Shown here piece after piece: positions 12,074 through 36,592 of a DNA stretch of 64,000 nt. Position 1 is the stretch's first letter. Every line of letters starts with the position of its first letter. The stretch is from Cloeon dipterum. Lineage: Eukaryota > Arthropoda > Insecta > Ephemeroptera > Baetidae. The notes under the pieces are model-generated. The model saw only the letters and a program-made list of their open reading frames with translations, did not search any database and was not told where the DNA came from. The stretch spans positions 13,706,545 through 13,770,544 of the forward strand of contig NC_088790.1 in assembly GCF_949628265.1 (NCBI RefSeq). The letters run 5' to 3'. Made by a program: the position numbers and the translations under genes.

Positions 12074-15000
12074 CCTTATTCGTGGATGAATATTTACGGA
12101 TTCCATTTAGGGCAAGAAATTTATTTTTTAATTTTAGTGCCTAATTTCCTGCAAGATAGTAATACAAATTTTATCTCATCTCTCAATGAAAGGAGTTGTC
12201 GTAGGACTGTTCTTTTTAATAATAAATATTTTTGCTATGTGTGACAAGCAATGATCACGAACCGTTTATTTTAAGCACATTTAAAGCCTATAAAATGAAG
12301 ATGATATTCACGTTTTACCCGTTCACTCAGGAATTTGTGGAATTATGACTGAGCAAATGAAAAATCTCCTGCAACTAATGAATTTTCTGCTTTTTTTGAA
12401 TGCATAGTTTTAAAATCAAGCTCTCGTTAAAATCAACTAAAATAAATTACTTTGCTAAAAAACAATGTACGTTCCTATAAACCAATGCAAACAAAATAAA
12501 ATAAACTATTTTCAGCTATTTCCGCTGAGATAGTATTCGTATTTTAAAGTTTTGGCTAAATCATAGTTAATTGCTATAAATTTCAATCTTAGATTTATCT
12601 ACATATTTATTCATTGGATTTTAGTCTAAATCCTTAAATACACGCCTTTAAATAGTTGAAATTGCCCCATGAAACTGAAAGAATTTAAGCGGAAATCACA
12701 TAAAAGAAAATTAATCGCAATTTCTTGAAAATTCTGAAAGCAACGGCTTTGAAAAGAGAGGATTAAGTGCCCTGTATCCGCATAAATTGGCCTTGAAAGA
12801 AATTTAAAACCGTTATATGCGCAAATCTAGAAATCCTTTTCCAAGAATATTTTCACCTTAAGATAGTGTGGGTTCGTAGAGCCGTGACAGAAACGCGTGT
12901 TTTGGTAGTGCAATTATTCGTTTTTTATTTAGGTCTCGTGGTAGAATTAGTAAAGTTAAGACTGGGAAATTACATACATAAATAATCAAAATCACATATT
13001 TACAACAAATAGTTATTATAACAGTAAAAATATCACATTCAAACATGAACAATTATTACAACTTACCCCGCAGTGCGGGTTTTATATGAAATAGTTTTAT
13101 AGAATTTTCTCGCACCAAATCTCATCCTAGACGGAAAGAGTTCATTTTCTGTGACTGCTTTGGTGCGAGTCTGATTGTGCAGTGCAGTGGGGGAGAAGGT
13201 GCAGTAAGGGTGCACTGCTTGTCGCACACCTTAATACTGCCACCTGGCGATACAGGTTAAATGCAAACTAGTTATTAGGAAAGTAGTGGCGAGGAGGCGC
13301 CACAATAGCAAATCTTTTTAATGGAAAAAACCATTTTGTGTGTGCAAAAGCAAAACTAAACATACTCAACTATTTGGACCTAGAAACCACAAATAAAAAC
13401 TTGCAGCCCTAAACTAACTAAAACTTTTCACAGAATAGCTGCTTGGAACAACCAATCCTACCAGATGACGAAATTGAAGAAAAAGATGAATTAATAAAAC
13501 AGGGATAAATTGTTTATTCCAGTTCTTCAATGGTTTCTAAACTGTTAAAAAATGAATAAACCGAGAAGACTTAGTGTTGGGGTGGCCTGAAAAATTGGAT
13601 GAAAATCACGTTTAGTATAGTACAATAATCAAATAACAAACTTGATTGTCATTTCAACTCGTCGTTATTTCCTTAAGAGTTTGTTAGAAAATAAAAACAA
13701 CGTCATTTTAGGGTGCAAAAACTAATATTGATAGCGATCGAGGCGCTTGAAAAACGCTTTATCGTCAGCTATCTTCTTTCTCCTTGCGATGTAACGCGCA
13801 TTTGCCGCAGCATCGGTGTGTTCCAACCAGAACTTCTCATAATCAGGCTATTTCCGCACAAACTTACCCTGTTAACTCAAGGATGACAGGATGACTTAAT
13901 TTCATTAAGGCACTGAAACTTGCCATTTGACGCAGGAAATTCTATTTGAAATAAATATGAAAAATAATTTAATTCTTATAGGAAATATAATAGAAATAGA
14001 GCTGCTTCCTGCTCCACGAAAACACACGAAATTAATTTTTGTACGGACCCTCCGTTAGAAGGTCAACGGCTGTATCCTGTGACACAACCAAGAAGTATTT
14101 TAATTAGTTGTATTCGCATAGTATCAATCTTATGATTTCAGTTCATTGATTAGTGTTTAAGCAACCACAATTTTATTTTTTAATTTTGCCAGTTATAAAT
14201 TATATGACTTTACGTTTTTATATACTCCGAGGTATTCTTAACAAGTTCAGAAAAATGAGACATGAATTAAAATCGTTTGAATGTATTAAAGAAGTTACAT
14301 TTTGTATAGAAAAGAGATGGTGTATTTGCTATATATTTTTGTGATTTTTTTACTGACAATGAGTAATAATTCGATTTCGTTAGATTTTCATTAGATGTGC
14401 CAGGTACTTTGCGTAATCTGACGCATTAAATGCATGGCCCAACAATGTATAGAAAGCATCTTTAATCTGTCACATTGTTGCATACATTAATTTTTGCTCT
14501 GCGCCTCGCAAAATATATCATAAGAGGCTGAAGTTATTTAGGCAATCATCTTATCTTTGGAATGAAGCAAGTTGCATAGTTCTCCTCTAAAGACTGAAAT
14601 CCCTCATGTCAGCACATTTCAGTTGGTTCTGTACCAGTCAAGACCATGCATAATAATTTACATTAAGTTATTTTGGGAAAAGATCACATCAGCTAGCTAT
14701 GTGTCGTAAATTCCAAGGCTTGAAAATCTATTCTGAATTGTTCTACTTTTTTGCGATCAAAGCGGTTTTACTTGTTAATTAAGCAAAAAAAAAACAGTTT
14801 ACTATATATGTCCAACGTGTACTACCAACGCGCAAGATCAGATAAAAATTTTAAACAAAAAACCAGGTAAACGCGAATTTCAGCCTTGAAACAAAAAGTC
14901 AAAATGATATGCGTTGCACACAAAGCTTTCGTGCTACACATTTGTTTTCATTAACATATAGCTTTCGCTGCTTTGTCACGCAACTTAAAACAGGTATTTC

Positions 15001-15835
15001 CGTGCACATTAAAAATTGAACAGTAAAATAATGTCCCTAATTAAAAGCTCGATTATTTTATAAAAATGAACTATCCACCATTTTCTCTTTCAAATTTTCA
15101 TATCCTGCAGCAAGTAAAGTGAAAATTTAATCAAGTGGTGTTTGCTGAGGCGCTGCAAAAATAATTTTCTCCTCTTTCACTTGCTCTTTCTCTTGCACGC
15201 AGCGGCGGTGGCGTTAAAAGTCAGCAGAGAATATATACCGCCGCTGTACACTTAGCACTCGTAGCAGAAGAACACACTCGCCGAATAAAATTTTACGAGG
15301 GCACGCTGTGTGTTTATGTATATAAATTATTTGGCAGCGTGCCTCATTACGCTCATGCGGCATTTAAAAACGGACACTTTCTTTCGCATTGCACACGCAA
15401 CGGAAATTTTATAGCGAATTTAATGTCCCGACGCACACGCATCTTCTGCTCCCTTTTGCAAATAGGACCGACCACATTTGGCCACACACACAAATATTAT
15501 ACATTCCGACGCGTCGTAAACTAGTGGCCCGAGAGGTATTTGTATATTTAGGACAAAACGAAAAAAGAGTCGGCAAAAAATTGTTGATATATGAAAAAAA
15601 CTGTTGTAAATGTGCACTTAACTTTCTTTTTAAACTGACTCTGTTTAATCCAAAATGAACCAAGCACCCATAAAAAGTTTGAAAAGCATTTTTCATTCAG
15701 AGATAAATTTAAAATCAACAAACTTTTGATCTGACCATAAAAATGTGTGCTCTGATTGTTAGTCTTCCTTCAATATACAGGGCCTTAGGTCATTGCTTCT
15801 GATAATGTCCCTATTAGGGTGTAAAAACGGGTGGC

Positions 15836-15928
15836 AACCCGGGACAGTGGTAACACGACGAGGTCCTATATCTACCCTGCATGCCCTGCCTCGTACGGGA
15901 CAAGGTCAGCACCTCGTCCGTCCCGGTT
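15836..15928. repeat. GC-rich element with nested inverted repeats
   Basis: A roughly 93-nt GC-rich island in AT-rich DNA. Two nested inverted arms are visible: AACCCGGGAC (15,836-15,845) against GTCCCGGTT (15,920-15,928), and GACGAGGT (15,857-15,864) against ACCTCGTC (15,911-15,918). The left part also loosely resembles a tRNA A-box, but no B-box is convincing. It may be a fragment of a short interspersed or foldback element. The repeat number in the genome is unknown. Confidence 0.4.
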
Positions 15929-18260
15929 AAATCTGGATTTTTAAATTTCTAAATAGTAAAAATTTAAAGAACTAAGTCTGTCACATTGGATTGTTATATT
16001 AAGGAATAAATGACTGAATATTTGAAATAAAAACGAATTTTTATTTGCGAGAAATAATATTTCTGACCAAAAACAAACAGATAGAAAATGCCTTTTTGGG
16101 TTGGAAAATCTCATCTTGAATATAATATACATAATATAGAACTAAAAAAATCGGTTGATCACAGACTTTTCGTTTCAAATAATCTTTATTATGGTTCTGC
16201 AGGGCTATTTTGCCCCATATATTGCCATATCCAGACAAATTAACTCAAATATAGGAACATAATTGTTAAACCGCTTTAAACGGGTTAAAATATATGACTG
16301 AAAATTGCATAAGTCGTGCTCATTTAATGGTCCCACAACGATCGGAAGCTCAGAAACAGTTGATCGTGCAAATTTATCGCTCCAAACAGATTAAAAATAA
16401 TCATTGGCTATTATCACGAATTACGATCATGTTTTTGTGCTCTTTAGCGTGGGTCATGAGTAGGTTTTTGCGGTTGCTCCAAAAGAATGCCTTTGGGACA
16501 GTGTAATGCAAAAAGCCACGTTCTATCTCTTTGTTTTAATAGCATACAATATAATTCCGAGAGTCTCCGCCAAAAACCGTAAGCCACCAGATAAAAACAT
16601 TTATCGGAGCATGTGTTCACCAAGAGCCAAGGAATAAATAAAAAAAGCATTCGTCCTGCTCATTTTTTGTCCCGTATTTGCCTTCTATGCACGGATCTCT
16701 AGTACTGCGCTCTCGATGAATAAATCACCGCCACGGTGGAGAAAAAATAAAGTTGGCAGGCAGCCTGGTTGCCTTTGTGCGCTGGTCATGCAGCCGCAAA
16801 ATTTTTAACCTATTTAATGCCCCTTGATTTAGCAGTTCACAAGTAGCAGCAGCAGCAGTGGCAAAGCGGAATTTATGACATGTATTTTACGAACAAAAGC
16901 TATAGCTGTGCAAGCCCAAGCGCCCTTTTGATACTTTTGGCACTGTTCTCTATGTATTGATACGGCTGCAGTGCAAAATTATTGTCGGGGCTAACTTGCC
17001 CAGCTCATTGCCAAAATTTATTAACACACAAACACTCACAGCGAGTGGCCAGCCGGCACACATCAGAGAGATTTGACCTGGAAATGTACACAATGAACGA
17101 CTTTAGCTCATGGAATTTGAACAGGGGAGTTAAGTGTCGCAAAACCGCTTGGCCCCGATATTTTGTTACAATCTCTATAAATTTAACCAAGATTTTTAGC
17201 ACCAACAAATTAAAGAGTTAAATGATGATCGCTCTTTTGGGAGACGTAAATTTTTAGTGAAGACTCGCGTATTCACTACAAATTTATTTAACGAAATAAA
17301 AAATGCACTTAAATTTCACTCGCGTAAAGTTGATTGTTGATTGATCAGCGCATTGCTAAAATTGACAATAAAAAGGGGATTATTCGTTACTTGTGAAACA
17401 AACATCGTAAATTTTGCAACAGAATCATTACTTCCAAAAGATGAAGTTTATTGTGAAAAAGGCCACAAAAATGCAATAAAAATGCCCCATTCGAAATACA
17501 TTATTTATGACAGCATCTATTCTGATAATCTTGGTGGTTGATTACTGGGTCAGTTGCCAAATGTGGGAAGAAAATTCAGTTTGTTTCTACTTTAAAAAAG
17601 TTAACTAGTTTATTAGCTTCAAATTGTTATGGAATTTAGAGTTCCGCGAACTTAAATAGTTTCACCCAAAAGAAAAGAAAACAACAAAACAAGAATCTAA
17701 ATTTTTCTTTCTTTGCCAAATTTAGAAACCCAACATCTGAAAAGCATAAACTTCACTACCAAGGCCGTATGGAAAAAGCTAACTTTGTGCTGTAAAAGAA
17801 CGCAGAGACAAAAAATATATGAAGTGAAAATACAAAAAATGTGTTTACCATCTAGGATTTAATGTTTTTTTTCAAAACTTATTTCAGAAGATACTCAATT
17901 ATTATTGTTTATGAACCATTTTTTAGCAGCTGAGCGAACACCATGAGCCAAAAATAATTTTTTTGAACTGACTGCACGGAATTTTAGTAAAAAATAAAAT
18001 TTCTTCAAAAAAAGATTATTGAAAGATGGATTCACTTTCTCAGATACGTTTTTATACTTTAACCGACCCATGAGCCTGATTAATTTTATGTCATTTTCAA
18101 TTTCAATGATACATTCGATATATTTAAAGACATAAACCAATTATTCATTAGTTGAAAAATATAAATTAAGTTAATTGAAAATGAAGGGTCTGAACTAGTT
18201 TGGGTCAATTGAATGGGTAAAATATAATTTAATATAAAAACAGATTGTACACATTTTTTC

Positions 18261-18266
18261 TTTATT
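18261..18266 (-). terminator. Candidate Clock polyadenylation signal
   Basis: AATAAA on the minus strand downstream of the proposed Clock stop codon at 19,322. It is the nearest exact hexamer I noticed, and no downstream GU-rich element was verified. Transcript ends would be needed to assign it. Confidence 0.3.
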
Positions 18267-19321
18267 CATAATCAACACACAAAATAATCAACTTTTAATC
18301 TTGCAAATAAACCAACATTTCGCTAAAACAAAATAGAAGTAACTACTCTCATTGGTCCGGAGTAAAACAATGGTTTAAAAAACTTTAAAAATGTTTAGAG
18401 ACATTTCAACCAAGGTAAGTGATTCAATTTGATTTCCAAGAAATGGCTTTAGGTTGTCATGTCCTGTAAGGTACAAACAGATTGCGAATAACATCACAAA
18501 TTTAATATCTCTTAAAAAGTAAAACTTGGCGAAATTTTCCTCAGTCAATAGTATATATAAGCTCTGATAAAAACCGTACACAATTACTTGTTGCCAAAAT
18601 GTTTGATCTCAGCACGTGAAAATGTCAAAGTATCAATTATTACCATGAAAACGGTAGACTCTGATGCACTTCCTGCAGCGAAAATGAATATAAACATTAA
18701 AAATGTTCCAAGACACATCATGACTCACATTGATTACATGAAGACTTGATAGTCTCTGCTTGGACCGGCCCTCTTGAACAATAAGGCTTGTGGATGAGAC
18801 TCTAGAGAGACATCAAGTCAGTCGGTGATAATATTTGATCAGTTAGCTGCTATCTTTATAATATGAATATCAAATCACTGACACTTCAACGATGTACACG
18901 TTTCGCCATTTAGTCATCACATTCAAGATTTTTTTAAAAAATCCATCAAAAATACATTTTCAAGTCGGCAACGGGGCTGGCACATTAAAATTTCAGACAA
19001 TGATACGACTCACCTAGTGGCGAACATTCACTTTGTACAAATATTTATGGCGTATGTATTATAGGTTTTTTGGGCTCGCGCTAAGTCAAGCTCTATGCCC
19101 CGTCTGCCCGCCGACATTTATATAATATAATGAACTTATTAAAAGACATCACACATAGTACCCTGCTTTTTTCTCTATAAATGATATACATGATTATTTT
19201 AAACGATAAAATTCGACTCCTGATAAAACACCAGTTGATCCCGGCAAGACGGCCTCACTGGCCGTCGTCATCTACCTACTCTGCTGATTTGGCACGTATT
19301 TTGATTGACAAATTGACTACT

Positions 19322-22300
19322 TCACTGACTGGGCGGTTGGTTAGGAGGGATGCCAATACCTGAGGTAAATAGCAGTTGCGCCTGCTGCTGCGACAGTTGG
19401 AACGGAATCGTCTCGTCTGACCTTCCACTGATCATCTGCAAAGATGACCACAAATATAGTGAAAATCGCATCATGATTGGAAATTTCGCAGATTGAAATT
19501 CACCATCAGTGATTTAAATTGAATAGATAATTGTTTCTTCCTTGGAGAAACGGGTTAACAACAGGGTGGAAATTTGACAAAAAAACCTGTCCAGTTATGT
19601 TCCTGGCTCTAAAACTATTTTAAACTTTTTCTAAAACTATTTTTAGGACTTAAAGATATGAAAATTTTCCTTCGACAAAAATCCCAGAGAACCCTTGAAA
19701 TTTAATTTTAGAATAGATTATACGATTTATTGAACACCATTTGGTATACTAATGGAATCAATGTGCTTTTGTGCAGACCAACTGGGTTTGATTGTTAAGG
19801 AAAATAATTTATATTAGAATCAATTTCATGTAATGTAAAACCCAGTCACTAAAAAAGTGATTTTCTTATAATTGGCAAATTTCCTAGCAGCTGATAAATG
19901 ATGTTGATTTTACGGGTTTGGGGTGCCAGATAGAAAGGTAAGTGCTAGAGCCTTTCATAAAATGTTTAATTGAATTTGTAACTAACAACTTTACATTGAG
20001 AATTAATTACAAGAACATTTTTAGCTCATGCTTAGGTTTTCACAAGGGGTTTTAATATTAATTTTAAAATTTTACCAGCCAATTTTACCTCTTACTGATG
20101 AAATGATGAAACAATAGAAAAAGAGCTATTTATATATTTAAATTTAAACAAAATATCTAAGTTCTAGAAAATGAATATTACTGATGCCAGTAAATATTGA
20201 TATATATATCCAGAAAAAATCCACGTATGATTAAAAAAACTCCGTTTAGATATTTTTTCATTTAAAAAAGTTGGTTTTGGCCAAATGCCAATAAAGCTGT
20301 TGTTATGGACAGTATAAACTCACCTGATCGTGCATGGATATGTCCTGTGCCTGGGCGTACACGGTGGCGGTGCCCCGGTTAGTGGTGCACATCAGCTCAG
20401 CTGTTGTGGTCAAGGGCGTTGTACTCGTGGTACCGCTCTGGGAATACGGCATGGTAACCTGACAAAATGAGGGCCGGAGATTTGGCGTTAGTTACAATAG
20501 TTGGCACAGTTTAGAACGAGAATCTAATTTACACATTTGCAAAAACTTTTCTTTGTGGGTAAATCATGGATCATAAGGCGCATGATATTTTCCTGAGCAG
20601 GCATAGCATACATCTTTCTTGATCCAAATTTGGCAATTTCAGTTTACCTGACTGACGTTGAGTGGCAAAATTCCATAGCGTGCCATCAACAACTGCTCCC
20701 TGACTCTCTGTAGCTCTTCTTGCTGCTGCACTATCAGCTGCTGCAACTCGGCGTGTTTTCTTTGCAGCTGGTCGTGGATCTGCGACTGCGGAGAGGTCAC
20801 CACAATTGGTTGGCGGAGCAGCTGAGAAACACAGCATATTATGTCGTTTTAAGTGACAAAAATGCACTTTAAGGTTGCTCTACTAATAAGACTTCAATGT
20901 AAAAGACAAAATAAAATTTTGTAAATGGTATATATGTATGTAAAGTACTGAATTGCCTGAATGAATGCACACCCAAATATATTAAAATTTCTGATTTGAA
21001 ATTATTTATTGCCACAGAATTTTTCTGGAAAACATTTTAGATGTCTTACCTCTGGTGGAGCCATCGCTGATATGACAGTTGGAGTCGGGAAAGGAGCTGC
21101 GATCATGGCTGGCTGCACTGGAATAGCAGCGACAAATTGCTGTGCTTGCTGGTGCGAAGGTACTGGTTGGAGATTTGATGCTGACTGGTAGTGAGGGTAC
21201 GCAGTGGTGATTACTGTGCTGACGCTCCTTGGCTGCAAGCTCTGCTGCAGAGGCTGCTGCGTCTGCGGTTGCTGCTGCGGATGGTGCACCGATTGTGAGT
21301 TACTCGAGGTAGCGTCATCTCTCCCTGAACGCTGAGAAGAGAAAAATATATATTATAGCATAATGGCTACATGATTAAAAAGTAGAGGTTTCAGCCAGCC
21401 ACGCCAGCGTCAGGTGGGCAGCTGCCAGCCGGGCTAAGCTGCGCCAGACAATGGTGAAAAAGGGTAAAAAATTAAGTGCTCAGTGTTTAAAAAATTTAGG
21501 CCGCGCCAGCTGCCAGCCGCCGCCGGTCCCATCAGCCACCACCTTAAATCTCACGGCAGAGACCTCCATTAAAAAGTTTTTTAAAGGGTTGTTCAAAGGC
21601 AGATTTATTTTAGTTTAAAACTGACAGGGAATTTCCCATGGCATAAATGTATGAGACCTTTTTAATTGTTTGAATTTTTCGGATCATGTTGCCAATATGA
21701 TGTTTGCTCTAAAATTTAATATTAAGTTAATGAGTAGGGAAGTTCAAAACCAAATTGGTTAGAAAAGCAATGATATAACTTACTGCACTGTGCACCGTCA
21801 TCCGAGAATGCCGCGATGTTGGAGAGTCAGCTGACATCGAGTTGCAGTCAGATCCTGGACCACACACCTTAGATGAAGGTGTCTTACCTAACCTTGAAGG
21901 CGACCCATCTGCGGACCTAACGCCAAATCTCGAACTTCTTCCCACTGCAATGAAAAGAAATTATGTTAAATAATTCAGGTAAAGATTATATTTGACAAAT
22001 GCAGAGAATGTAACATTATCGCTGCAAATTAATCGTACCTGATGATTTGTTTGGGGACCAGGAGGCAGGAAGCCCTGATTGCGTGATGGTTGCTGAGAGT
22101 TGCGAGTCAGTGCCTTGCTCCTCATCCTCTCCGTCCATATCTCGGTCCATGTCGAGTGATTCACCTTGAAGGCCTTCAGGGTCTAAACCCTCCATGTCAC
22201 CTTCTATTTTTTCCAATTTGGTAGGAGATTCACGCAGCCTTCTCATCACGTCTATGTAACTAAAGCAATAATAAACACTTGAGCTTCATATTTCAACTTG

Positions 22301-24181
22301 TTTTAACAAAAAATATGCCAGGATTCTCATTGTATTTGTGTTGGGCAAGGTAAACGGTCTAACCTTTTAGATTAGACAATTTAATATAATTTTCATTGAT
22401 CTATTCATTTTTTACAAGATAAATGTAAAATCTTGTTTTTAGGTTCTATCGTGTATTTTTCTAAAATGAAAATTCCTGTAGCGCCTTAATTTTCCATTTA
22501 ACAACCTCAACATCATGGACATAAATATTAAAGCTAAACAAGCAATCTATTTAAAAAGTAGTCTTGTTATAAATTGGCTAAGAGAAATCAGAAAGATGAA
22601 CATGAATAAAGTTCTGAAAAATTATATTATGGAGTCAGTATGTATTTAAAAAAAATTGATTACATTTTTCAATAGATTTCATTTATCTACCAACGTTTTC
22701 TTATTTACTTCTCTAAATTTATATTTCTGAACAGATCAAATTTACAAAAATGTACCTCACTACACTGTGTGTGCAAACGATGAATTCTGGTTTTGAGTTC
22801 CACTGATGGTACGTTATGTAGAACCGAGTTTGCAACCAGATCCACTGTTGGCCTTTTGTCAAAAATCTGTAGTAGCAGGAGGTGCCTTCCCCTTTTTGCA
22901 TCACTATGACAATGACAGTTAGACTGTTATGCTGCGCCAAAAATTTTTAATTACAAGCTTCATGGCAAGCGACAACTTTCTCGAGATCATCTATGTGGTA
23001 ATAATCATATCCAGAGGTTCCCAGCACCTCAAATGGCAAATATCCGATGATGGGGGGCGCTCTGTGAAACATCCAGGTTAAAAAGTAACCTAAAACTCAT
23101 TGCAATCAATGAATACCTGTGGTCCAAAAATAGAAATTTCCACTCCAGACTGTGTCTTGAGGTAAACTCGCTCTTGCTGGAATCAACAATTGACATTTCT
23201 CGAATCAATTGAGGCGTCTGCAGTCGTCCTGTGCCGACAAACACAATTTTGTTTGATTCATCTGGAAAACTGTTGCTGCTGGAAATCATTGCGTCCACCT
23301 CAGCAGAATCCACTATTGATCCTGAAAACATAACCATGTATTTGGAGATGTTGGCATGAGTCAATTCAGCTTACGGAAGTATCCAATGAACTGTACCAAC
23401 TCGTATGACGCCTCTTCGCTGAAATCAAGCCCTCCCCTCTTCATGTGGCAGTAAAAAGTGATTTGATTTTCTGGCAAAAGCAGTGTTATAGAAGAATGAA
23501 TGTCTAAATTAAAGCACATACCTCTGCCAATGTTGTACTGCGAGGATTCAACAGGGTTTGTGGGATTCAGGAGGATGTTGTACAATTCTGACTGATCATT
23601 TTCGTAGGCCATGTCGTAGACAGTTGTGTTGAGGAGGTCATTCTGGAGTAACAATTGTGAGAAATTTTGCGGCTGCGTGAAATTTTGGTTCATACTGGTA
23701 AGTGTCCAAGGAGGGAGGTGATGCTTTCAGAGGCGTAGAATATTCTTCCTGAGCAAGAAAAGACCATAATGAAGCCGTCCAGCGCCTCTAATATTAAATG
23801 TGTAAATTCTTCATTTGAGAGAAAGGATGGCTTCCACTCCTCTTGGATTTCATGCGCTCGGGACCTTACAGCTATCTCTGCAAAATTAATTGTGAATAAA
23901 ATTCATTATATATAATATAACATTGTTTGACACGCACCGTTGTGGTTTCTGATGAATGATATGGTAGATTTCAACACTGTTGATTTGTCCATTTTTCTGC
24001 TTGTGGATGAAACCATCGAGCTGAGCTCATTAATCAGCATATTAAACTGGTCCCGCCTCTTTTTCTCACTCAAATTTCGTGATTTTCTAAATTAATCATA
24101 ATATCTCTAAGTATTGGCTAAAGAGCATATTGGAAAATTGAACCTTTTGGTGTCATCTTTATCGTCTAGATCATCATCCAT
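19322..24181 (-). CDS. Clk: Circadian transcription factor CLOCK (bHLH-PAS)
   Basis: CLOCK pairs with CYCLE/BMAL on E-boxes to drive period, timeless and related clock genes in the nucleus. Fourteen coding exons join in frame (710 residues): 24144-24181, 23938-24086, 23696-23877, 23522-23642, 23375-23470, 23117-23321, 22955-23061, 22756-22903, 22039-22259, 21784-21944, 21050-21331, 20648-20821, 20324-20458, 19322-19435. Residues 13-62 form the bHLH, with the basic block [20 protein letters not shown] spans about 86-195. PAS-B spans about 220-350 and holds the family motif GQQWIWLQT. Residues 571-628 hold a coiled segment ([20 protein letters not shown]) like the region around mouse CLOCK exon 19. 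The middle exon 21050-21331 is Q/P-rich, but there is no long polyglutamine tail. The start follows the conserved acidic [13 protein letters not shown]-terminus; an upstream in-frame start exists (see 24,311). The first donor is the weak GTTCAA. The stop is less certain, because TCAG|GTATTG just before it could be a donor to a further exon. NPAS2 is unlikely in an insect. Confidence 0.95.
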
Positions 24182-24243
24182 GGTGTCTCTGTGGGGAGAT
24201 AAATTATTTTTCGTCAATCGAATTGCGTCAATTTTAGCCTTAC

Positions 24244-24311
24244 TCAGATCTTCGAGAGGAGCCTCTGTTGATGAAGCTGGATGCCATGGTACTCAAACTG
24301 TGCACTGACAT
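24244..24311 (-). other. Clk: Upstream Clock exon that can add 25 N-terminal residues
   Basis: On the minus strand an ATG at 24,311 opens a frame to a donor (ATCTGA|GTAAGG, boundary 24,244). Joining to an acceptor at 24,189-24,190 (exon from 24,188) runs in frame into the conserved Clock start. This adds MSVHSLSTMASSF followed by INRGSSRRSEDT before MDDD. A second AG two bases further along would instead break the frame and leave the internal ATG as the start. The upstream stretch is open to a TGA, and the 24,311 ATG is the first in-frame methionine. It may be coding or 5' untranslated leader. Confidence 0.45.
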
Positions 24312-25147
24312 TGAAAAGCAGTTCTTGTATCGACACGGATGAAAATAAATCAGCAGATGAACCACTCAGGGGAATGGGCTCAACGTGAGGTTGACCACAC
24401 AGGTCATTGTTGTCCAGCAATCACCTGACAACAAGAATAAAATTGATTATCCTTGTTTTTTGCGTCCCAAGAGAATTCGCAATTAATGATCGCCCTTGGC
24501 TACAACAAGAAAACACATAAAGCACCAACCTGCCAAAGGGTGAACGACTAGAAACACGAATTTGCAACACCTGCAAGCACCGAATTTAGAGTTGTTGGAG
24601 CGCAACTGTGGCCACTTAGCATCAATAATGCATGTTCTGATACTTCTGACAAATTAATTCATAATTCCGAGCTATGGCCACTCGTGTCCACCTGTGTTTA
24701 GTAAACAATGGATCAAACAGATGTCTCTGGCGCGGTACGATGGTACAATGTGGGAGTAGCACGCCCTTGATGACGCAATTTTCAATACTTAACCGGTTAA
24801 AAGCCCGGTGTCTCTTTTTGGAAAACTGCAAGTTGATTGTCTGCTCTATATTTGATAGAGATTTTAAAATTAGTTGTCTTTCGAGTTAATTTTTTGTTTT
24901 TCTTTTGAAAATGCTATCGAACTTTGGATGACAATCCATTTGTAAATTAAGAGTTTGTACCGTTTGTACACTTGATAACCGGTTTTTGAGCGTACGTCAC
25001 ACGATCAAAAATGGTCAGCTGCTCTCTGGAAGTTCGACGTTCACAGAAAGTGGCCGTGAGTAGCTGAATTATGACGCGAGATTTGCTGCAACTGTGCAGC
25101 TGAAAATGCGTTTCTACGGGACAAGAATCACGCATTAAAGGTGAAAC
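24312..25147. promoter_or_regulatory. Shared head-to-head promoter region of Clock and JIP3
   Basis: About 0.84 kb separates the first visible Clock exon (minus) from the JIP3 start codon (plus). It must contain both 5' leaders and their core promoters. No clear TATA box is visible for either gene. Near the JIP3 side there is a CRE-like half site (TACGTCAC, around 24,995) and TGACGC motifs near 24,772 and 25,072. No perfect E-box CACGTG lies in the interval; one occurs inside JIP3 intron 1 at about 25,555. Confidence 0.6.

Positions 25148-36592
<11,445 letters not shown>

Larger units (their letters stand above)
12080..19321. other. Noncoding DNA, including likely Clock 3' flank
   Basis: AT-rich, with no supported coding region. 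The right-hand kilobase probably contains the Clock 3' untranslated region: an AATAAA on the minus strand lies at 18,261-18,266, about 1.05 kb past the proposed stop. A TATATA-containing segment near 15,231 on the plus strand could be a core promoter, but no exon follows it. A GC-rich inverted-repeat element lies near 15.83-15.93 kb (listed separately). Confidence 0.55.

Noticed and set aside
11541..12089. A 182-codon plus-strand open frame in the GC-rich island
   Set aside because: Several frames on both strands are open here because of high GC content. The Arg/Pro/Ala-rich sequence shows no family signature, and splice and TATA signals point to the minus strand.
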